DNA of 64,000 bases from Pleurodeles waltl. Taxonomy: Eukaryota > Chordata > Amphibia > Caudata > Salamandridae. The translations under genes and the position numbers were made by a program. This document shows, piece after piece, positions 33,037-45,862 of this stretch (position 1 is the stretch's first letter; every line of letters begins with the position of its first letter). Location: the NCBI RefSeq assembly GCF_031143425.1, contig NC_090440.1, positions 338,709,844 to 338,773,843 of the forward strand. Direction: 5' to 3'. The notes beneath the pieces are model-generated. The model saw only the letters and a program-made list of their open reading frames with translations, ran no database searches and was not told the DNA's origin.

Positions 33037-34151
33037 GCCCGATTCACAAAGGTAAACCTAGACCAAAAGTCTAAGTTTAGACCAAAATTCTAAGTTTAGA
33101 CTTAAAGTTTAACTTTATTCATAGTAAAGTTAGAATTTTGGTCCAAGTTTAGACTTTTGGTCTAAACATAGACCAAAAGTCTAAACTTAGACCAATAGTC
33201 TAACTTTACTCATAGTTGTCACGGTTTACTCGCCATTTACGGCTTGGGCCAACTGGAACTGCAGGATGGTCTACATCTTTGTAGGTCCTTCTCTGACCAA
33301 GGTAAGGGCGGCCCTTTCTGGTAGCCATGGTGCTGCTGACAATGGGATATCAAATGGCAGTCCTTGCCCTCCAGAAGGAGTCCCAGAGGAAAAACCCAAA
33401 GGGAAAAAACCTCTATGACTGGAACTCTCTGGAACAGAGAATAAGCTCATGAAAAAGGTAAGACTTCCAATAAAAAACAATAACTGGAAGAAACTGGAAC
33501 GTGCAAGGAAAAAAGGCTGGAGGAAAAAACAACCGGAGCGTGATCACCACTAAAGGAAGTATTGCAGCGCAAGGAGAACAAGAATCCCACTCTTTAAATA
33601 TCCCTAAAGAGGAAGTGACATACTGGAAAGGTAAAATACGCCACGTTGGATTGGGAAAGGACTATAGGAGAAAATAGATGAAGATGCCGTTTTAGAAAAG
33701 GAACTTAATGCATGCAGGGAAAGAGGTAGAAGAAAGGCATGCTGGGAAAAAGAAGAATATGGCCCCTATTTGGAAAAATGAAGGAAAGAAGAAAAGAAGA
33801 AAGAAGAGAAATGAAGGCAGAGAAAAGGAACAGGTAATCACCAGGTGCACGCTGTTCCCTGAACATGCCAAGGCCCTCCTGATGCCCAATCTGGGGCCTG
33901 TGCTAGAGGAGACAGAAAAAAGGGTCAGCGGCAAGCCCTGCGGCCAGGAAAACGAACCGTGTCCCCGACTGTGTGCTGAGCCTGCTCGGGCCACTGCGGT
34001 CCGCGGCGCAACAATAGTATAGTTAGACTTTTGGTCTAGGATTAGACTTTTAGTCTAAACTTAGTCCAGAAGTCTAAACTTACTCGTACTACAGTTAGAC
34101 TTTTGGTTTAGGTGTAGACTTTTAGTCTAAGTTTACCTTTGTGAATCAGGC
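33037..34151. mobile_element. Inverted-repeat element with TTAGAC/GTCTAA palindromes
   Basis: The ends are GCCCGATTCACAAAGGTAAAC (33037) and, reversed, GCCTGATTCACAAAGGTAAAC (34151). Both arms (about 33037-33220 and 34018-34151) are built from many variants of TTAGACYTTTGGTCTAA, itself a palindrome. The centre (33221-34017) is different in style, with a purine-rich stretch at 33720-33830 and no recognisable gene. It looks like a MITE-like DNA transposon that carries unrelated internal DNA. It interrupts the LINE between fragments 3 and 4. No clear target duplication was found. Confidence 0.65.
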
Positions 34152-34459
34152 CCCCTGAGATGTGGGTGTCAGCCCTTGCTCCATTGTATGCAGAGTGAAA
34201 ATTATACAAAAATGCCCCAGACTCAGGGAGGGGCTCTTTATTCTGGCTGATTAGACTTTTAGTCTAAACTTAGTCCAGAAGTCTAAACTTACTCGTACTA
34301 CAGTTAGACTTTTGGTTTAGGTGTAGACTTTTAGTCTAAGTTTACCTTTGTGAATCAGGCCCCCTGAGATGTGGGTGTCAGCCCTTGCTCCATTGTATGC
34401 AGAGTGAAAATTATACAAAAATACCCCAGACTCAGGGAGGGGCTCTTTATTCTGGCTGA
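34042..34459 (+). repeat. Recent 209-bp tandem duplication
   Basis: 34042-34250 is repeated at 34251-34459. By eye I find one substitution, G at 34213 against A at 34422. The unit starts within the right arm of the palindromic element and extends into the LINE flank (CCCCTGAGATGTGGGTGTCA and onward), so the duplication happened after that insertion. Confidence 0.92.
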
Positions 34460-34900
34460 TTTTCAAAAAGGGGGATAACATGGCCTGAAAAGTACAGGCT
34501 AATCACACTGCTGGATACTGAGGGGAAATCCTATGCCAGCACCATACTTCATGATCTAGTCAAATGGGTATGTGATGAGGGCCTACTGCCATTTTACCAA
34601 ATGGGATTCCAAGAGGGAGGATCAACCATCAACAACATCATGACCCTCGCTTATATAGCCCATCAAGCAGTCATAAAAACACCCTGCCCGTCTTTGCCTG
34701 TTTCAATGACTACTCTGCAGTGTTTGACAAAGTAGTCTGTAACCCGATGGCATAAGCCTGAGAAATGGAACATCCCCCCCCAAATTATTGAGTACCCTTA
34801 TGTCACTGTATACAGGACATGGTTCAAACTATTCAGTGGTGATAGTAGACGCAGATGCCCACGCAATTGTGGTTTCATGTAGTCACCCATTTATCAGTGG
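34460..34900 (+). pseudogene. LINE fragment 4: reverse transcriptase start
   Basis: Plus-strand translation gives YRLITLLDTEGKSYAS, then FQMGFQEGGSTINNIMTLAY and IAHQAV. A frame change precedes a segment where an aspartate block (FNDYSAVFDKV-like) is visible near 34705-34730. These match the first blocks of non-LTR reverse transcriptases. Stops and indels are frequent. It belongs to the LINE of fragments 1-3, and the sequence fades out after about 34900. Confidence 0.6.
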
Positions 34901-36102
34901 CTTAAATTGAACTCTATAAAGAGTGATGCTTATTCCTTGCTTAGTCTCAGGGACTCATCGGTGTTCTGAGATGCTGTCTAGGGTACTTGTTTGTTAGTTC
35001 TGGCTTTTAAATAGTGAGGTTTTTACTTTTATATTGGTGCACCTGATGGAATTGGGAAGGGCTGATTCTCTATCATTTCCTTAGGTTGTTTATATCGAAT
35101 AAGCTGTAGTAATAGGTTTTGTGTTAGCAAGGTGTTGGCCAGGCCAGATTTAGCTGATTTCCATTGCTATGTGGTTGATGACTATCATGATCTTGGTAAG
35201 CCTCAGTCTTGCCTACTAATATTATGTTACACACTGTTGGTTATCCCGTAGATATAGGGGTCTCTAGTGGTGCTTTAAAGGTTCAAAATAAATTTGCAGT
35301 GGATTTTTTTGTTCTTTGAGCTTTTACTTCTTTTTCCCTCCTTTTGCTTTGTTTTTTTGTAACTTTTTTTGTTCGCCTCTTGACAATACAGGCTGAAATG
35401 CATTACTTGCCAATATTAAGCTGATGGACATCTGTGATACAGACATTTAATATATAAAAAGGTGATCCTGTCCAGTCAAAAGTCTCCATAGGTATGCCTG
35501 CAGGTTTAAATGCCACAGACAGTGGGCTACACAGGTGGGAATGAACCAATTTTTGCTTAGTTCACCTAGTGGATGGCACAACATGTGCTGTAGTCCACTC
35601 ATGACATTTAACTTCTGATGCCAATGGTGTATTTTTCTGCACCATAAGCAATGGCGGTGCTTAAAAGTTAAAGGTTCCATTTGAGAATCAGCCAATTTTA
35701 CCATTTTTAAGGTCACAGGACGTACACTTTTGATGGGACAGCAGAGCTGCAGTATGTAGAATTTAAAAAGTCAGCAATACCAGTCGGCAAAAAATGGATG
35801 TAGGGTAGAGTTGGAATTTTCAAAATGCAGCTTCTTGAAATTATTTTTGAATCATCCTCATCCAGCACTGCCTTTGAAGCTTCAGGTTAATGACAGCTAG
35901 GAAGTATTAGCTTTTTTTGGATTGCATGAATCCTGTTTGGCCACTGAACTATGCCCTGCATCAAAGTAACAGGGGTCAGGCATGCCCTTAAAGTTGTACT
36001 TAAACTGTGATTTGGGCCTCCTTTTTTTATCTGCACGTTTGAATGGTAATGTCTGAACAGCACCTCCAGCTGTGGAGCATCAACAACTGCTACAATACAT
36101 CA
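34901..36102. other. No gene seen
   Basis: AT-rich sequence. At 35376-35404 a phrase CTCTTGA...AGGCTGAAATGC resembles a heavily decayed hammerhead core, but without pairing stems. A minus-strand frame of 89 codons at 35447-35716 has no recognisable domain. Confidence 0.4.
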
Positions 36103-36231
36103 GGGGCCAAATTTACTAAGCCCTTGCATTGCCCTTTCATCATGCAAGGTGAAGCAAGGGCTTAAATAAGATTTCCTAAACTACACCAAGTCACCTTGTG
36201 TGGCTTTAGGTAGCTTAGTAAATAAAGGGCA
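36103..36231. repeat. Small MITE-like inverted-repeat element
   Basis: GGGGCCAAATTTACTAAGCC at the left mirrors GGCTTTAGGTAGCTTAGTAAATAAAGGGC at the right (reversed GCCCTTTATTTACTAAGC). The inside contains GCAAGGTGAAGCAAGGGC, which pairs with the left arm. About 130 bp long. No target duplication was identified. Confidence 0.4.
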
Positions 36232-36894
36232 ACAAAAAGTAGCCCAAATCCCTACCTTTCATTACTCTAAATTGGGAAGCCATTCCATGGCATTCCCATG
36301 CATCTACTCATATATTTTGGTTCAATTGGTTTGCATCCAAAATGTTATTAGACAGGTTGGTTACACAGATGTTGCTATGATCAGGAATGTTGTCATGAGC
36401 ATCGTGATCTAGTTCTTCATGTTCCGTGCAGTTGATCTGGTGACCACTCCTGTCTTGCCCCTGTCTACTTCTGGTGTTTTTCCTTTTTCCCCTTCTAGTT
36501 CTCTTTGGTATATATTCTGCCCTGCTCTGGTTACTTTTTGTCCCTTGCGGATTGGTCTTAATCTTTTTCCCAATTTTCTCTGTATGTTGACTTTAACCTT
36601 ACACCTCTTTGGTGGTATTGACACCTGTGGCATTTCTGCTTGTATATACACCTGTTTGTTTCACATACGGTGATCACATTTTTGTATAGATGATCATAAA
36701 AAGGTTATTTTGACACATTTAGGACACTGGTATGGTTAGCCTATAATGCATGGGAGAATGTAGCTGGCAGTTAATTGGCTTAACACACTATAGGTGGACT
36801 GTCTCTTTTTTGGGGTAAAGGACACCATATTTTGAACTCTTGGAGTTATCAGCTCCTGTATTTATACATATTCTATTTGCAACATTGTTTCACA

Positions 36895-36932
36895 GCCTTG
36901 AAAAAGTTGTGAACGACGAAACACGTGTCGGC
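36895..36932 (+). ncRNA. Degraded hammerhead ribozyme motif
   Basis: GCC (stem I), TTGAAAA where CTGANGA is required, GTTG-TGAA-CGAC (stem II with loop), GAAA, CACGTGT (stem III palindrome), C as the cleavage base in a GTC triplet, and GGC pairing with the first GCC. The architecture is kept but two invariant core bases are changed, so activity is unlikely. Probably a remnant of a Penelope-like element. Confidence 0.5.
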
Positions 36933-39900
36933 TGTTTTTGCATTGAACTATATAGAAATGTTTTGACCTGACGTATGATCGTGATGGTTTTACTTCTGCT
37001 ATGAACCAACATATGCATTCATGCAATAAGAATAAAAACACACAACTATGATTTGGATGTGCCATGGTTCTTTCTTCTTTTCATAATTGACTGTGGACCA
37101 TCTGTTTCACGGCACACACACCTTGTGGCTAGGTGTGGAACCATCGTGGCACTCCTGGAACTAAACTTTGTTAATTTGGACTCCCTACATGAATATTGGA
37201 CAATCAATTTCCAAGCAAATAATTTGGATGTGCGCAGCTTTGTTATACACAGCCACAGTTCGTTTTTTTGTGATATCCGGCTGATGTGACAACATCTCTG
37301 GGGCTAAAATTAGCAATTTTCCATTTCTGAACTTTTCCTGGCAAAACCAATGACTTAAGCAGGCCCTAACTCAACACCTATCTGACTTTGAGACCTTGCC
37401 AGATACAGACTGCTTCCCTGCTTTGCCTGTCTGAGAGATTTTGACTTCCAATAAGTCTTAAAGTGGTATCGTTGAGCGGGTCATCCCCTTTTGTGTATTT
37501 GACCTTAAGACTCATTTTGGTACAATACAGCCCAGTATCCTGCAACCATAGACTATCAATGGAGCTTAGTGCTTTTCAGCATTATTTTCATTCAACAATC
37601 TGAAAACTCTAATGGCTGATATCCCTTATAGAATTGTTTTCACTGCGGTGTCCTTTTGTTTATTGCTCTGTACTCTATTTTCCTGCTACAATTTGGGGAT
37701 TTTATTGTGTGATGTTTTCACATCAATACTGTTTTGGTTCTGCATAAATACTCTCCATATTTCACTAGGTTAAGGGGTCAGAGTTCATGTTTATTTATTG
37801 CATTTGGGGTTTCCTTTGACAAATTACTGTCTCTTTGAATCGAGTAACCCCCATCCTAAATAATAATCCACATTCTTACAGGTACCATTTGTGTGAAAAC
37901 CAAATAATCAAATAAAAAAACGGCATGCAATTAATGTAGGAGCAGATAGTAACAGTTTTCTTGTGCTCTGTTTGGAATAAAAAAGCTGTCACTTGTGAAA
38001 GACTGCAGAAAATCTGAGTGACCCTCCATCTAGTGAGGCGAAGTATGTGACATCAAACTGACAATGTTCTTGAGTGCCTTCTTTGGTATCCCTATTTCCT
38101 GTGGAATTTCTTCACCACCAGCGTCAAACACAGTCTTCGTTATGTTTGGTGCTGTTGACAATGTAGTAAACATGTAAATTCTTTGTTAATCCTATTGCAA
38201 CTTTTGGATCTACAGGTTAGGTGTTACTTGATTCTGACATAGACGCACAATGGTGGCAGTGCTTGGCATCCCTGAGCATTACTACAGCATTAAAAATGCA
38301 GCAGCTCTTGCACTCTAAGATCTCTCTGAGCATTTGAGAACGTGGACTATGGTCTGTTGTACAACCACTGTGATCAGCTTTTGGGTCTGACGGAGAGGGT
38401 AGTGTGCTGAATGCAATCATTTTGGGGCAATGTAAAGAGCTTCATATACCATTGTTTCATTTGGCGTCCTGATACTGGATTTGCTTGCATCCCTGTTACA
38501 CCTGAGTATTTTATTTGATTTCAAGGTATATTTTGAATTACAAGTACATGTCCATCTGTCTAAAATGTGAAACATGTGTTTCTTTTAAAATGCCCCCTCA
38601 TTAATTCAGTTTATTCATGCTGTTGATTTTTTCAACACTTTTTTTACTGTTCAACTATATATCTGATTCTACCTCAGAAGCAAATTCACGTAGAAGACCA
38701 CATAAAATGTCAAGTTTTGTGTGTGAACTGGAAGACTTTTCACAGCTTTATCCCTTTTTTTTACCTCTCAGCTCAATTTGAATTTGAAGGCCACAAATAT
38801 GTGTAGGAATCAAGTGGCCTACACCCTTGTACACAGTGTTCAGGCAAGATACTTGCTCTGAAGGAGATGGGATGGAGTTCTATCTCATCTGTAGAAGGCT
38901 GAAATATGCCCATTTCACCCTCAAGAAGGAGGTCAAAATGCATAATCTATAATTTTATTGATCACAAACATACATGGAACTTACCGACTAGTGCTGGCTC
39001 TCCAGCAAGTAAACATTTATGTCGTCACTATGCACTTCAAAATAGAGACACTGAATCAAATTATTCCACTGATGTGACAAATACTGCTGTATATCCATAT
39101 AAATATCCATCAAGCATGATCATCAGATTTTAAGATTCAAGATAAAAGAGGATTATTATCAGCCCATTATTTTGCCATTTAACTTGTAGGCTATTTGCTG
39201 GATCATCGCAAAATAACTGACACCACAAATTAAGAAGGAAAAAGGGACACAATCAAGACTGTTTTAAAGAGATGAGTGGTGCCAGAGACATGCAAAATAC
39301 CATGCACTTTATTTTCTCCTCAGCTGTGGTTACAAACAGTGGTCAGTTTGCCAGAGGGTGCAGGCTGGAGATGAAAACGGTTCATTGCAGTTATATCAAG
39401 TGGAAAAAACATACAGTAAATTGTTATACAATAACAGATATTTAGGGGTGTGCTGGACTTTATTTGGGAGATCTAGCACTGGGCAGCTCTCTTTCAAATA
39501 GTTTCTGGAGTCACAATGGACTACATAAATCACCACAGTGGGTGAGGATAACATTTTGATGAATGTCATCCTTTACTTTTTGGAGATTGGTGGAAATCCA
39601 CTTAATTGTTGCAGTCCATCTCACAGGAGAGAACAATGTGGACATATACAGATCAAGTTGAGTGTGCCCAGTGATTCAAGAATTGGCGGCTGTCTTAAAG
39701 GCGATCCAGCCAATGTAAAAAATGTGGAAATCTTTTCAGAAGAGAAACCTCAATTACAGATTTTCTGTTTAAGGTTCTCGGGCCCTCAGTCCTGGGGATG
39801 AGTATCATGTCACTGAGATGTTCACTGAGATGTTCAAACTAGTTTAGCAACTATTCTTCTACCAAAGGCCCTAATCAACATATAGTAGACGTATAAAGAG

Positions 39901-41184
39901 GAGGTAGACATAGATGTTGGTTTTCTGGTGTGGAGGTTTCAAGAGTTTCCTCCTTAAGTCACAAGAGCTTTGGGAACAGTACCACTGGTAGATTCCAGAT
40001 GGGGCTGCTGGTTGAATGTAATGGACTACATCGAAACTGGTCACAGTGGGCTAGCAGGTATGCTCTGACGGACAAGAAGAGGATTCACATTGTACAGATG
40101 TAAGTGTTACAAGGAGAGCTCTAAAGCTTGGTGCAATGTGGGATGGCTGTGCTCTATCAGTATTGGTTTGCAATTGTGCACAATATGCTAAGACGTGTTC
40201 ATATTGAGGCTATAGTCAACAATAATATTAATCTTGAGAGAATCCAGAGAAATTCAATTGGAAGTGGAGTCTTCAGGTTTCTGGCTATTACACAGATTGT
40301 CTCTTTCATGTCTACTAGTTCACCAGGTATTCCCATCATGCTATTTGTTGTTGTTTCCGATGACCCTGTAAGTGCACTACTTTGAAATAGTAGACATTCT
40401 TAACATCAGGTGTTTGCCCATAAAATTGGTTTTCTTTGTTGCTATTATACACCTCCTGTTTAGAGATTTTTGCTGGCCAACCTGGATGCAGAATTTTTGC
40501 GCTCCTGCCAAAGGTAATCTGCCTTTCCATTGCTTCCAGAGTGGGTGCCCTGTATTGGACACAACTGAGTTCCCAGAAGATCAGGCTTAAATGCTCCATT
40601 TTGATGTAACAAGTGAGGAAATTATCTGTTCTGAAGGGATAGGTAAGCCACATATGGAAGGAGGTAGATGGGGCAGGTTACATTAGTGGTTTACGTTTTG
40701 CGGTCAGGATTGCTGAGCCCAGCAAGTACCTACAGAGGAAAATTCTTGGCTCTCTTCAGGTGTGCTTAAGGAGTAAAGCTTTGTAAGCTTAGTAATGTTT
40801 ATAGCTCTACCCTTCAGGTTAGCATTCGATGCAGTGCTGCCTCTTCCTAATGATTCTAATTTCTACAATGAAAGGAAGAATAAGTTAATTTAATTTGGTC
40901 AGACCCTACATGTCTTTTGGTAGACTTAACTCTATCAGGGAAAAATCCCTACTCTGGGGAAATATAATTACTCAATGTGAATTATTAAATTAAAAAATAC
41001 AATATTTTTTATCAAATCAATTTGGATATTAAAAACAAACATTGTCAAAGTCTATAAGCCTATCTATAAGGGCCCAAAGCATGCTGATACAGGCATTCAA
41101 AAATGCACACAGTTCCAAAGGAGTTGAAGTTTTTTGGTAGATTTCAAGGCTGTGCCCCTGCATTGAGGCAGCTTTAGTTACATA
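36933..41184. other. No gene seen; ancient unclassified sequence
   Basis: About 4.2 kb of AT-rich DNA. Short frames (for example 85 codons at 40128-40385 and 87 codons at 39538-39801) have no recognisable domains, and I found no terminal repeats, arrays or RNA genes. Decayed retroelement remnants are likely but cannot be named. Confidence 0.45.
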
Positions 41185-41753
41185 GGTGGTCATTATGACG
41201 TTGGTGGAAAATCCTGCTTACCACCGCGGTGATGGCCTCCAACATACCTTGCAGACGCAAACATCTGTTCTCCATATTATGACACACACACACACTAAAC
41301 CAACAGAATACTGCTACAAACACAAATCAGCCAGATCAAAGGTAAGTGTTAAACTGTCTGTACAAACACCCACACCATCACACCAACAAAACAACGCCCT
41401 CCACATTATCACCCACGGATCATCATGGCAGACATTCAACGGCAGTAAGCCATAGGCGTATACACCTGCACGATCAGAATGGCCACCCAAATACAAAACA
41501 ACACATCATTGGCCAATAACAAAAACACACACCTGACACTAATACACACACCACACCTACCCACCAACAGTGCTAGAAAACACACACCCACATTACCCAC
41601 AACCCTTAACGAACATGAAAAATAGCCATGAGACAGACACACAAATCACAGACACATCTACACACACCACTAACACCCAGCCATCTGTCACGCAGCCCAC
41701 ACCCCACTATATTATTCAATCATGCACTGCACAACACACACCACACAACACCC

Positions 41754-43281
41754 ATGTCCCCACAAAGGCACTCCTGTTTCACAGATGAGGAGTTGTGGAT
41801 CATGGTGGAGGAAATAGTCAGGGTAGAGCCACAGCTGTTTGGACCACAGGTACAGTAAATATCCATTGCAAGGAAGACAGAGCTATGGTGGAGAATTGTG
41901 GACCGAGTGAACCCCTATGGGACATTATCTAATTACAAGGGACGACATCAGGAAGAGGTAGAACAACCTACGGGGGAAGGTACTTTCCATGACAGCAAGG
42001 TAATAGCTCGCCATCCAGAGAACTGGCAGTGGAACCCACTTCCTCCCCCACAGCTGTCAGCATGGGAGGAGTAAGTCTTGGAAAAACTGCATCCTGAGGG
42101 ACTCGCTTAGGTAACTGGAGGACTGGACACCGGTGAGTCAAAATTTACAACCAATCACCCCCCATACCTGCATGCCATCTCATGCCTTCACCCTGACTCC
42201 CATCAGTCCACTCATCCCACACAGTGCACCTACACCTATGATTAACCCCAATGTCATACCCACTGCATGTACAGCCCTCCCAGCCCTGCATGTACACCCA
42301 CCCCCTATGCATGCACAGCATGGAAAACTAATAATGTCACAATACATCACCATACACAAACAAAGGTGGCAGGGCAACAGGAACGATGTACGGGAAGCTA
42401 GGGATGTAGAACATGTCACAGACATGAAGCATTATACATCACTTACATCTCAAAAGGTGCCCCAGTGAATCCCGGTGGCGAGGAGGTGCCACAGCTATCC
42501 ACTCCCCCAACAGAAGATGCCCCCAGTGATGACAGTAATTCTGGACATCTGGAGCTGGATGAACATCCTGGCCCATCAGGGACCACTGGTCAGTCGGCCA
42601 CTCCAGCCCACTCCCAGTCCACCACAGAGCCTCCACCATAAGTAGCCAACACCACAGCATCCACCCAATGTCCCCACACCTCTGTCCCCAGGACATGTTA
42701 ATCAGCAGTGTGCCCACCTGTACAGGGACCCCAGTCCACACCTCACAACCAAGACAATCAGGGTCCTGGGGTCAGTGCAGTGGGCACACCGTTCAGGGGA
42801 CTCAGGCACAGGAGAACAGGGACACTGGGAGGACAGCTGTGCACCAGGGGGAGGACAGGCTCGGGGAGCCGACTGTCCTGGAGGCACTCACTAATGTCCT
42901 GGGGCTTACCAACAATCCCAGGACAAGTTGGGCCAGATTCTTGACATCATGCAGGAGAACCTGTGGCTGCAGGAGGTACATCATCAGGAGATCAGGAAAG
43001 ATTTGCTGGCCATCAACACCATCATGGTCTCCATAGCAGGGGTGCTGGCTGACATGGCCAACATAATGAGAGAATATATAGCAAACCAGCAGGCCCCTTC
43101 CACTAGCCAGTCAACTGAACAGCCCACCATATCTGCTGTAGCTAGTGGACAGGAGGCCCTGCCACAGGACCCACAGGCCACCAGCACACCTCCCCCTGCA
43201 GAAGGTGAACCACCCCACAAACATTCCCTGCATCCCAGACAGATGCTAGAGACACTTGCCAAGACCACCACCAGGAAATGA
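41754..43281 (+). pseudogene. Harbinger C Myb1 gene, two exons
   Basis: Exon 1 starts MSPQRHSCFTDEELWIMVEE at 41754. A stop at 41856 (CAG to TAG-type change, QVQ then stop) and a frame shift near 41930 break the Myb/SANT domain. Exon 1 ends near 42132 at CCG|GTGAGT. Exon 2 runs from about 42440 with PTEDAPSDDSNSGHLELDEH to the coiled-coil segment (MGQILDIMQENLWLQEVHHQ, followed by LADMANIMREYI) and stops at 43279 after AKTTTRK. The last 118 codons are open. Same partner-protein role as in copies A and B. Confidence 0.75.
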
Positions 43282-43719
43282 GACCCTCTTGAATGTCCAC
43301 CTTGTGTCCCATTCTGTCGCCTTGTCCACTTTGAACTGCCTTTTCTCCACTTCCTATTGCCCTTTGGTCAATGGCCCTGTGCAACAAACAGACTGGACCA
43401 ATACCCTGTACTTACCACTACCATCACCCCATTCCATTGCACTATTCTATCTATAAATTTCACTACAATAAACACCCTTGAACACAATGTGAGTGATAGT
43501 GCTTGATGTAAAGAAAATGTCCAATTAAGGTAACAGTTACATCTTGTGCAAATGACCTGAACTCGGTAATAGCATACCAATAATGACCTGTAGCTGTCTG
43601 TACTCATCACATCAGTACACAGAGATGCAAAGGAATTGACTGCCATCATGCTACGCTACAGCCACAGTGAAAGGATAAATAACCAGAGGAATTGTCAGTT
43701 CCACTGTCTCACCTGTGTG

Positions 43720-44840
43720 TCATTGGAAGTACTGCCGTATAACTGATGTTCTGTTGTCCACATCATCATCCTCTGCCTCCTCATCCTCACTGTCCTCAGG
43801 GTCCATGTCTGCCACAGGGGCATTTCCAATTTCCTCCTTCTGCAGATAAGGCACATGTTGTCTGAGGGCCAGGTTGTGCAACACGCAGCATGCTACAACT
43901 ATCTGGCAAACCTTCTCAGGGTAGTAGCAAAGGGATCCACCTGTCAGATGGAGGCATCTGTACCTGGCCTTCAGGAGTCTGAAGGTACATTCTATGATCG
44001 CCTGGTTTGCACATGTGCATCATTATACCGATATGCAGTCTTCACTGGGGTCAGGAGCCACAATAGGCTTGGGTAGCCAGAGTCACCTGCAAGTATTGAG
44101 GGACAAACCTTAGCCTTACACAATGGTATGGGGGGTCATTGCTGAAGGCATACACGACATACAGTGGGTGGGGACTCTGGCTCACCTATTAGCCACACCC
44201 TGTGCCTGTGTAGTTGTGCCATCACATTTGGGATGCTGCTATTCCTCAGCACGAAGGAGTCATGCAGTAACCCAGAATACTTGGCAGTGACATGGGAGAT
44301 GTACTGGTCAGCCAGGCACACCATTTACACATTGAGTGAGTAGAAACTCTTCCGATTCCTGAATACCTGTTTATTGTACCGGGGAGGACAAATGCAATAT
44401 GTGTTCCATCAATCACCCCAATAATATTAGGTATATGTCCCATTGCATAGAATCCATCTTTCACAGTGTCCAAATCTTCCACTTGGTGGAAAGCGACGTA
44501 GCTTCAAATGTGTTTGAACAAGGAAGACAAAACCCTTGCCAGCACTATTGAGAACATTGGCTGTGACATTCTTGCTGCCAAGATCACTGTCACTTGGAAA
44601 GATCCAGTTGCCAGGAAATGGAGCACTGATAGAACTTGCACAAGAGTGGGGATCCCAGTGGGATGACGGATAGATGACATCAGATCAGGCTCCAATTGAG
44701 TACACTGCTCTGTGACTGTGGCCCTGTCCAGACTATAGGTCAGTATTATATGCCTGCCCTCCAGTGTACCCAAGTCCACAAGAGGTCTGTACGCCAGGTC
44801 TTGTCGCCTCATCCTCTTACTCTGCAGTGGTAGGTATCTA
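43720..44840 (-). pseudogene. Harbinger C transposase (HARBI1-like DDE), two exons
   Basis: The minus-strand frame 44938-44504 contains RRQDLAYRPLVDLGTLEGRH and then LEPDLMSSIRHPTGIPTLVQ. A stop at 44504 is followed by the frame 44482-44246 with VEDLDTVKDGFYAMGHIPNI, then IGVIDGTHIAF (first Asp). The second Asp region (SVHD) is out of frame near 44270. An intron of 89 bp (44185-44097) again splits the GDSGYP motif. Exon 2 ends near 43720. The Glu block is visible near 43990 but out of frame. Confidence 0.78.
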
Positions 44841-45287
44841 AGGGACATAAGAGTGAGTAGGATGTCACAGTGTGAACAATGGAACCACCACCTCAGTGTA
44901 CATAGAGCATGTATGTAATCAGACAATGTGAATGGCAATGTATGTGCAATTTATAGCAATGACACAGTTTCCTATTTCTTAATGTTGTCCACCACCTTAA
45001 AATGGTGACCGCCTGTCCTGTAAGTATGGACAGGTGGAAGTGATGTAACTCCGGCGGTGTTGGGCGTCATGGCGGAAGGTGGTCTTGCACTGCTGTGCTA
45101 TTCCTTATTGGCTAAATTGGGGGTTCATGGAGTACAGTGTCCAATGGGGATCAATGGCAGCGGTGACGGTGTACACCACCACAGACGTGACCACCATTTT
45201 CTGTCTAAAACCTCACTTGATTCTTGACTTTCCACAGGACAACACTTCCACTGCGCGTGCTACTGTGACCTGTGTCTGGATCCTGCC
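44841..45287. promoter_or_regulatory. Head-to-head intergenic region of Harbinger C
   Basis: About 450 bp between the divergent transposase and Myb2 starts, with CCAAT-type boxes TCCTTATTGGCTAAATTGG (45100) and GTGTCCAATGGGG (45139). ACCACCATTTTCTGTCTA near 45190 is shared with copies A and B. Proposed two-way promoter. Confidence 0.4.
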
Positions 45288-45862
45288 ATGGCCTATGTGA
45301 CAAGGGATGGGCCCCTGCCTTCACTTCAGAGGAGTTCGAGTGCCTTGTGGATGGTGTCCTACCCCTGTATGGACAGCTTTATGGGCCTCCAGACCAACAG
45401 GTGAGTACACCATGGGCATGATGCATGTGACAAGGTTGCATGGAGATATGTGTGCTAGCAGTGTGTAATTTGGGTGGGAGGTATTCCTGGTGGTAGTGTG
45501 CATGCAGTGCTCCAGGTGATGTGTGTGCCAATGGAGATGGAAATTATATTCGTGGGCCATATGTGTGACAGGCTGGATTGCATGGTTAATGGTGTCCTCC
45601 TGTCTGCATTACCTCTGCAGGTCAGCACACATCAGAAGAAGGGATTGTAGTGTGCCAAGGACGTGTGGACCCTGGGGGTCTATAGCAGGTGGAGCACCCA
45701 CTCTAAGAAAAGGTGGGAAGACCACAGAGGCCCAGCTCAGAATGGCCTCCCAACTAGGGCAGGGTGCCTGTCTGAACCTGACCCCCGTGATGGCCCGCAT
45801 ACTGGTGGTGGCCTACCCAGAGCTGGATTGGCGCTTGGGGGCAGTGCAGCAGCCACAAGGGG
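45288..45862 (+). pseudogene. Harbinger C Myb2 gene, exons 1 and 2
   Basis: Exon 1 (45288-45400) starts ATGGCCTATGTGAC. A 1-bp loss gives an early TGA in place of the VSGERAPAF pattern of copy B, but FTSEEFECLVDGVLPLYG is readable in the next frame, ending CAG|GTGAGT. Exon 2 (45621-45862) after CTCTGCAG has VSTHQKKGL, then KRWEDHRGPAQ-type and RMASQLGQGACLNLTPVMAR residues, and ends PELDWRLGAVQQPQGG at a GTGAGT donor. Unlike copy B, this end has no stop. Confidence 0.7.

Noticed and set aside
33708..34022. 104-codon Lys/Arg/Glu-rich frame in the palindromic element
   Set aside because: Its charge pattern follows from a purine-rich stretch, and it has no recognisable domain.
35376..35404. CTCTTGA...AGGCTGAAATGC as a hammerhead ribozyme
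   Set aside because: The CTGANGA core is not present and no helices can be drawn.
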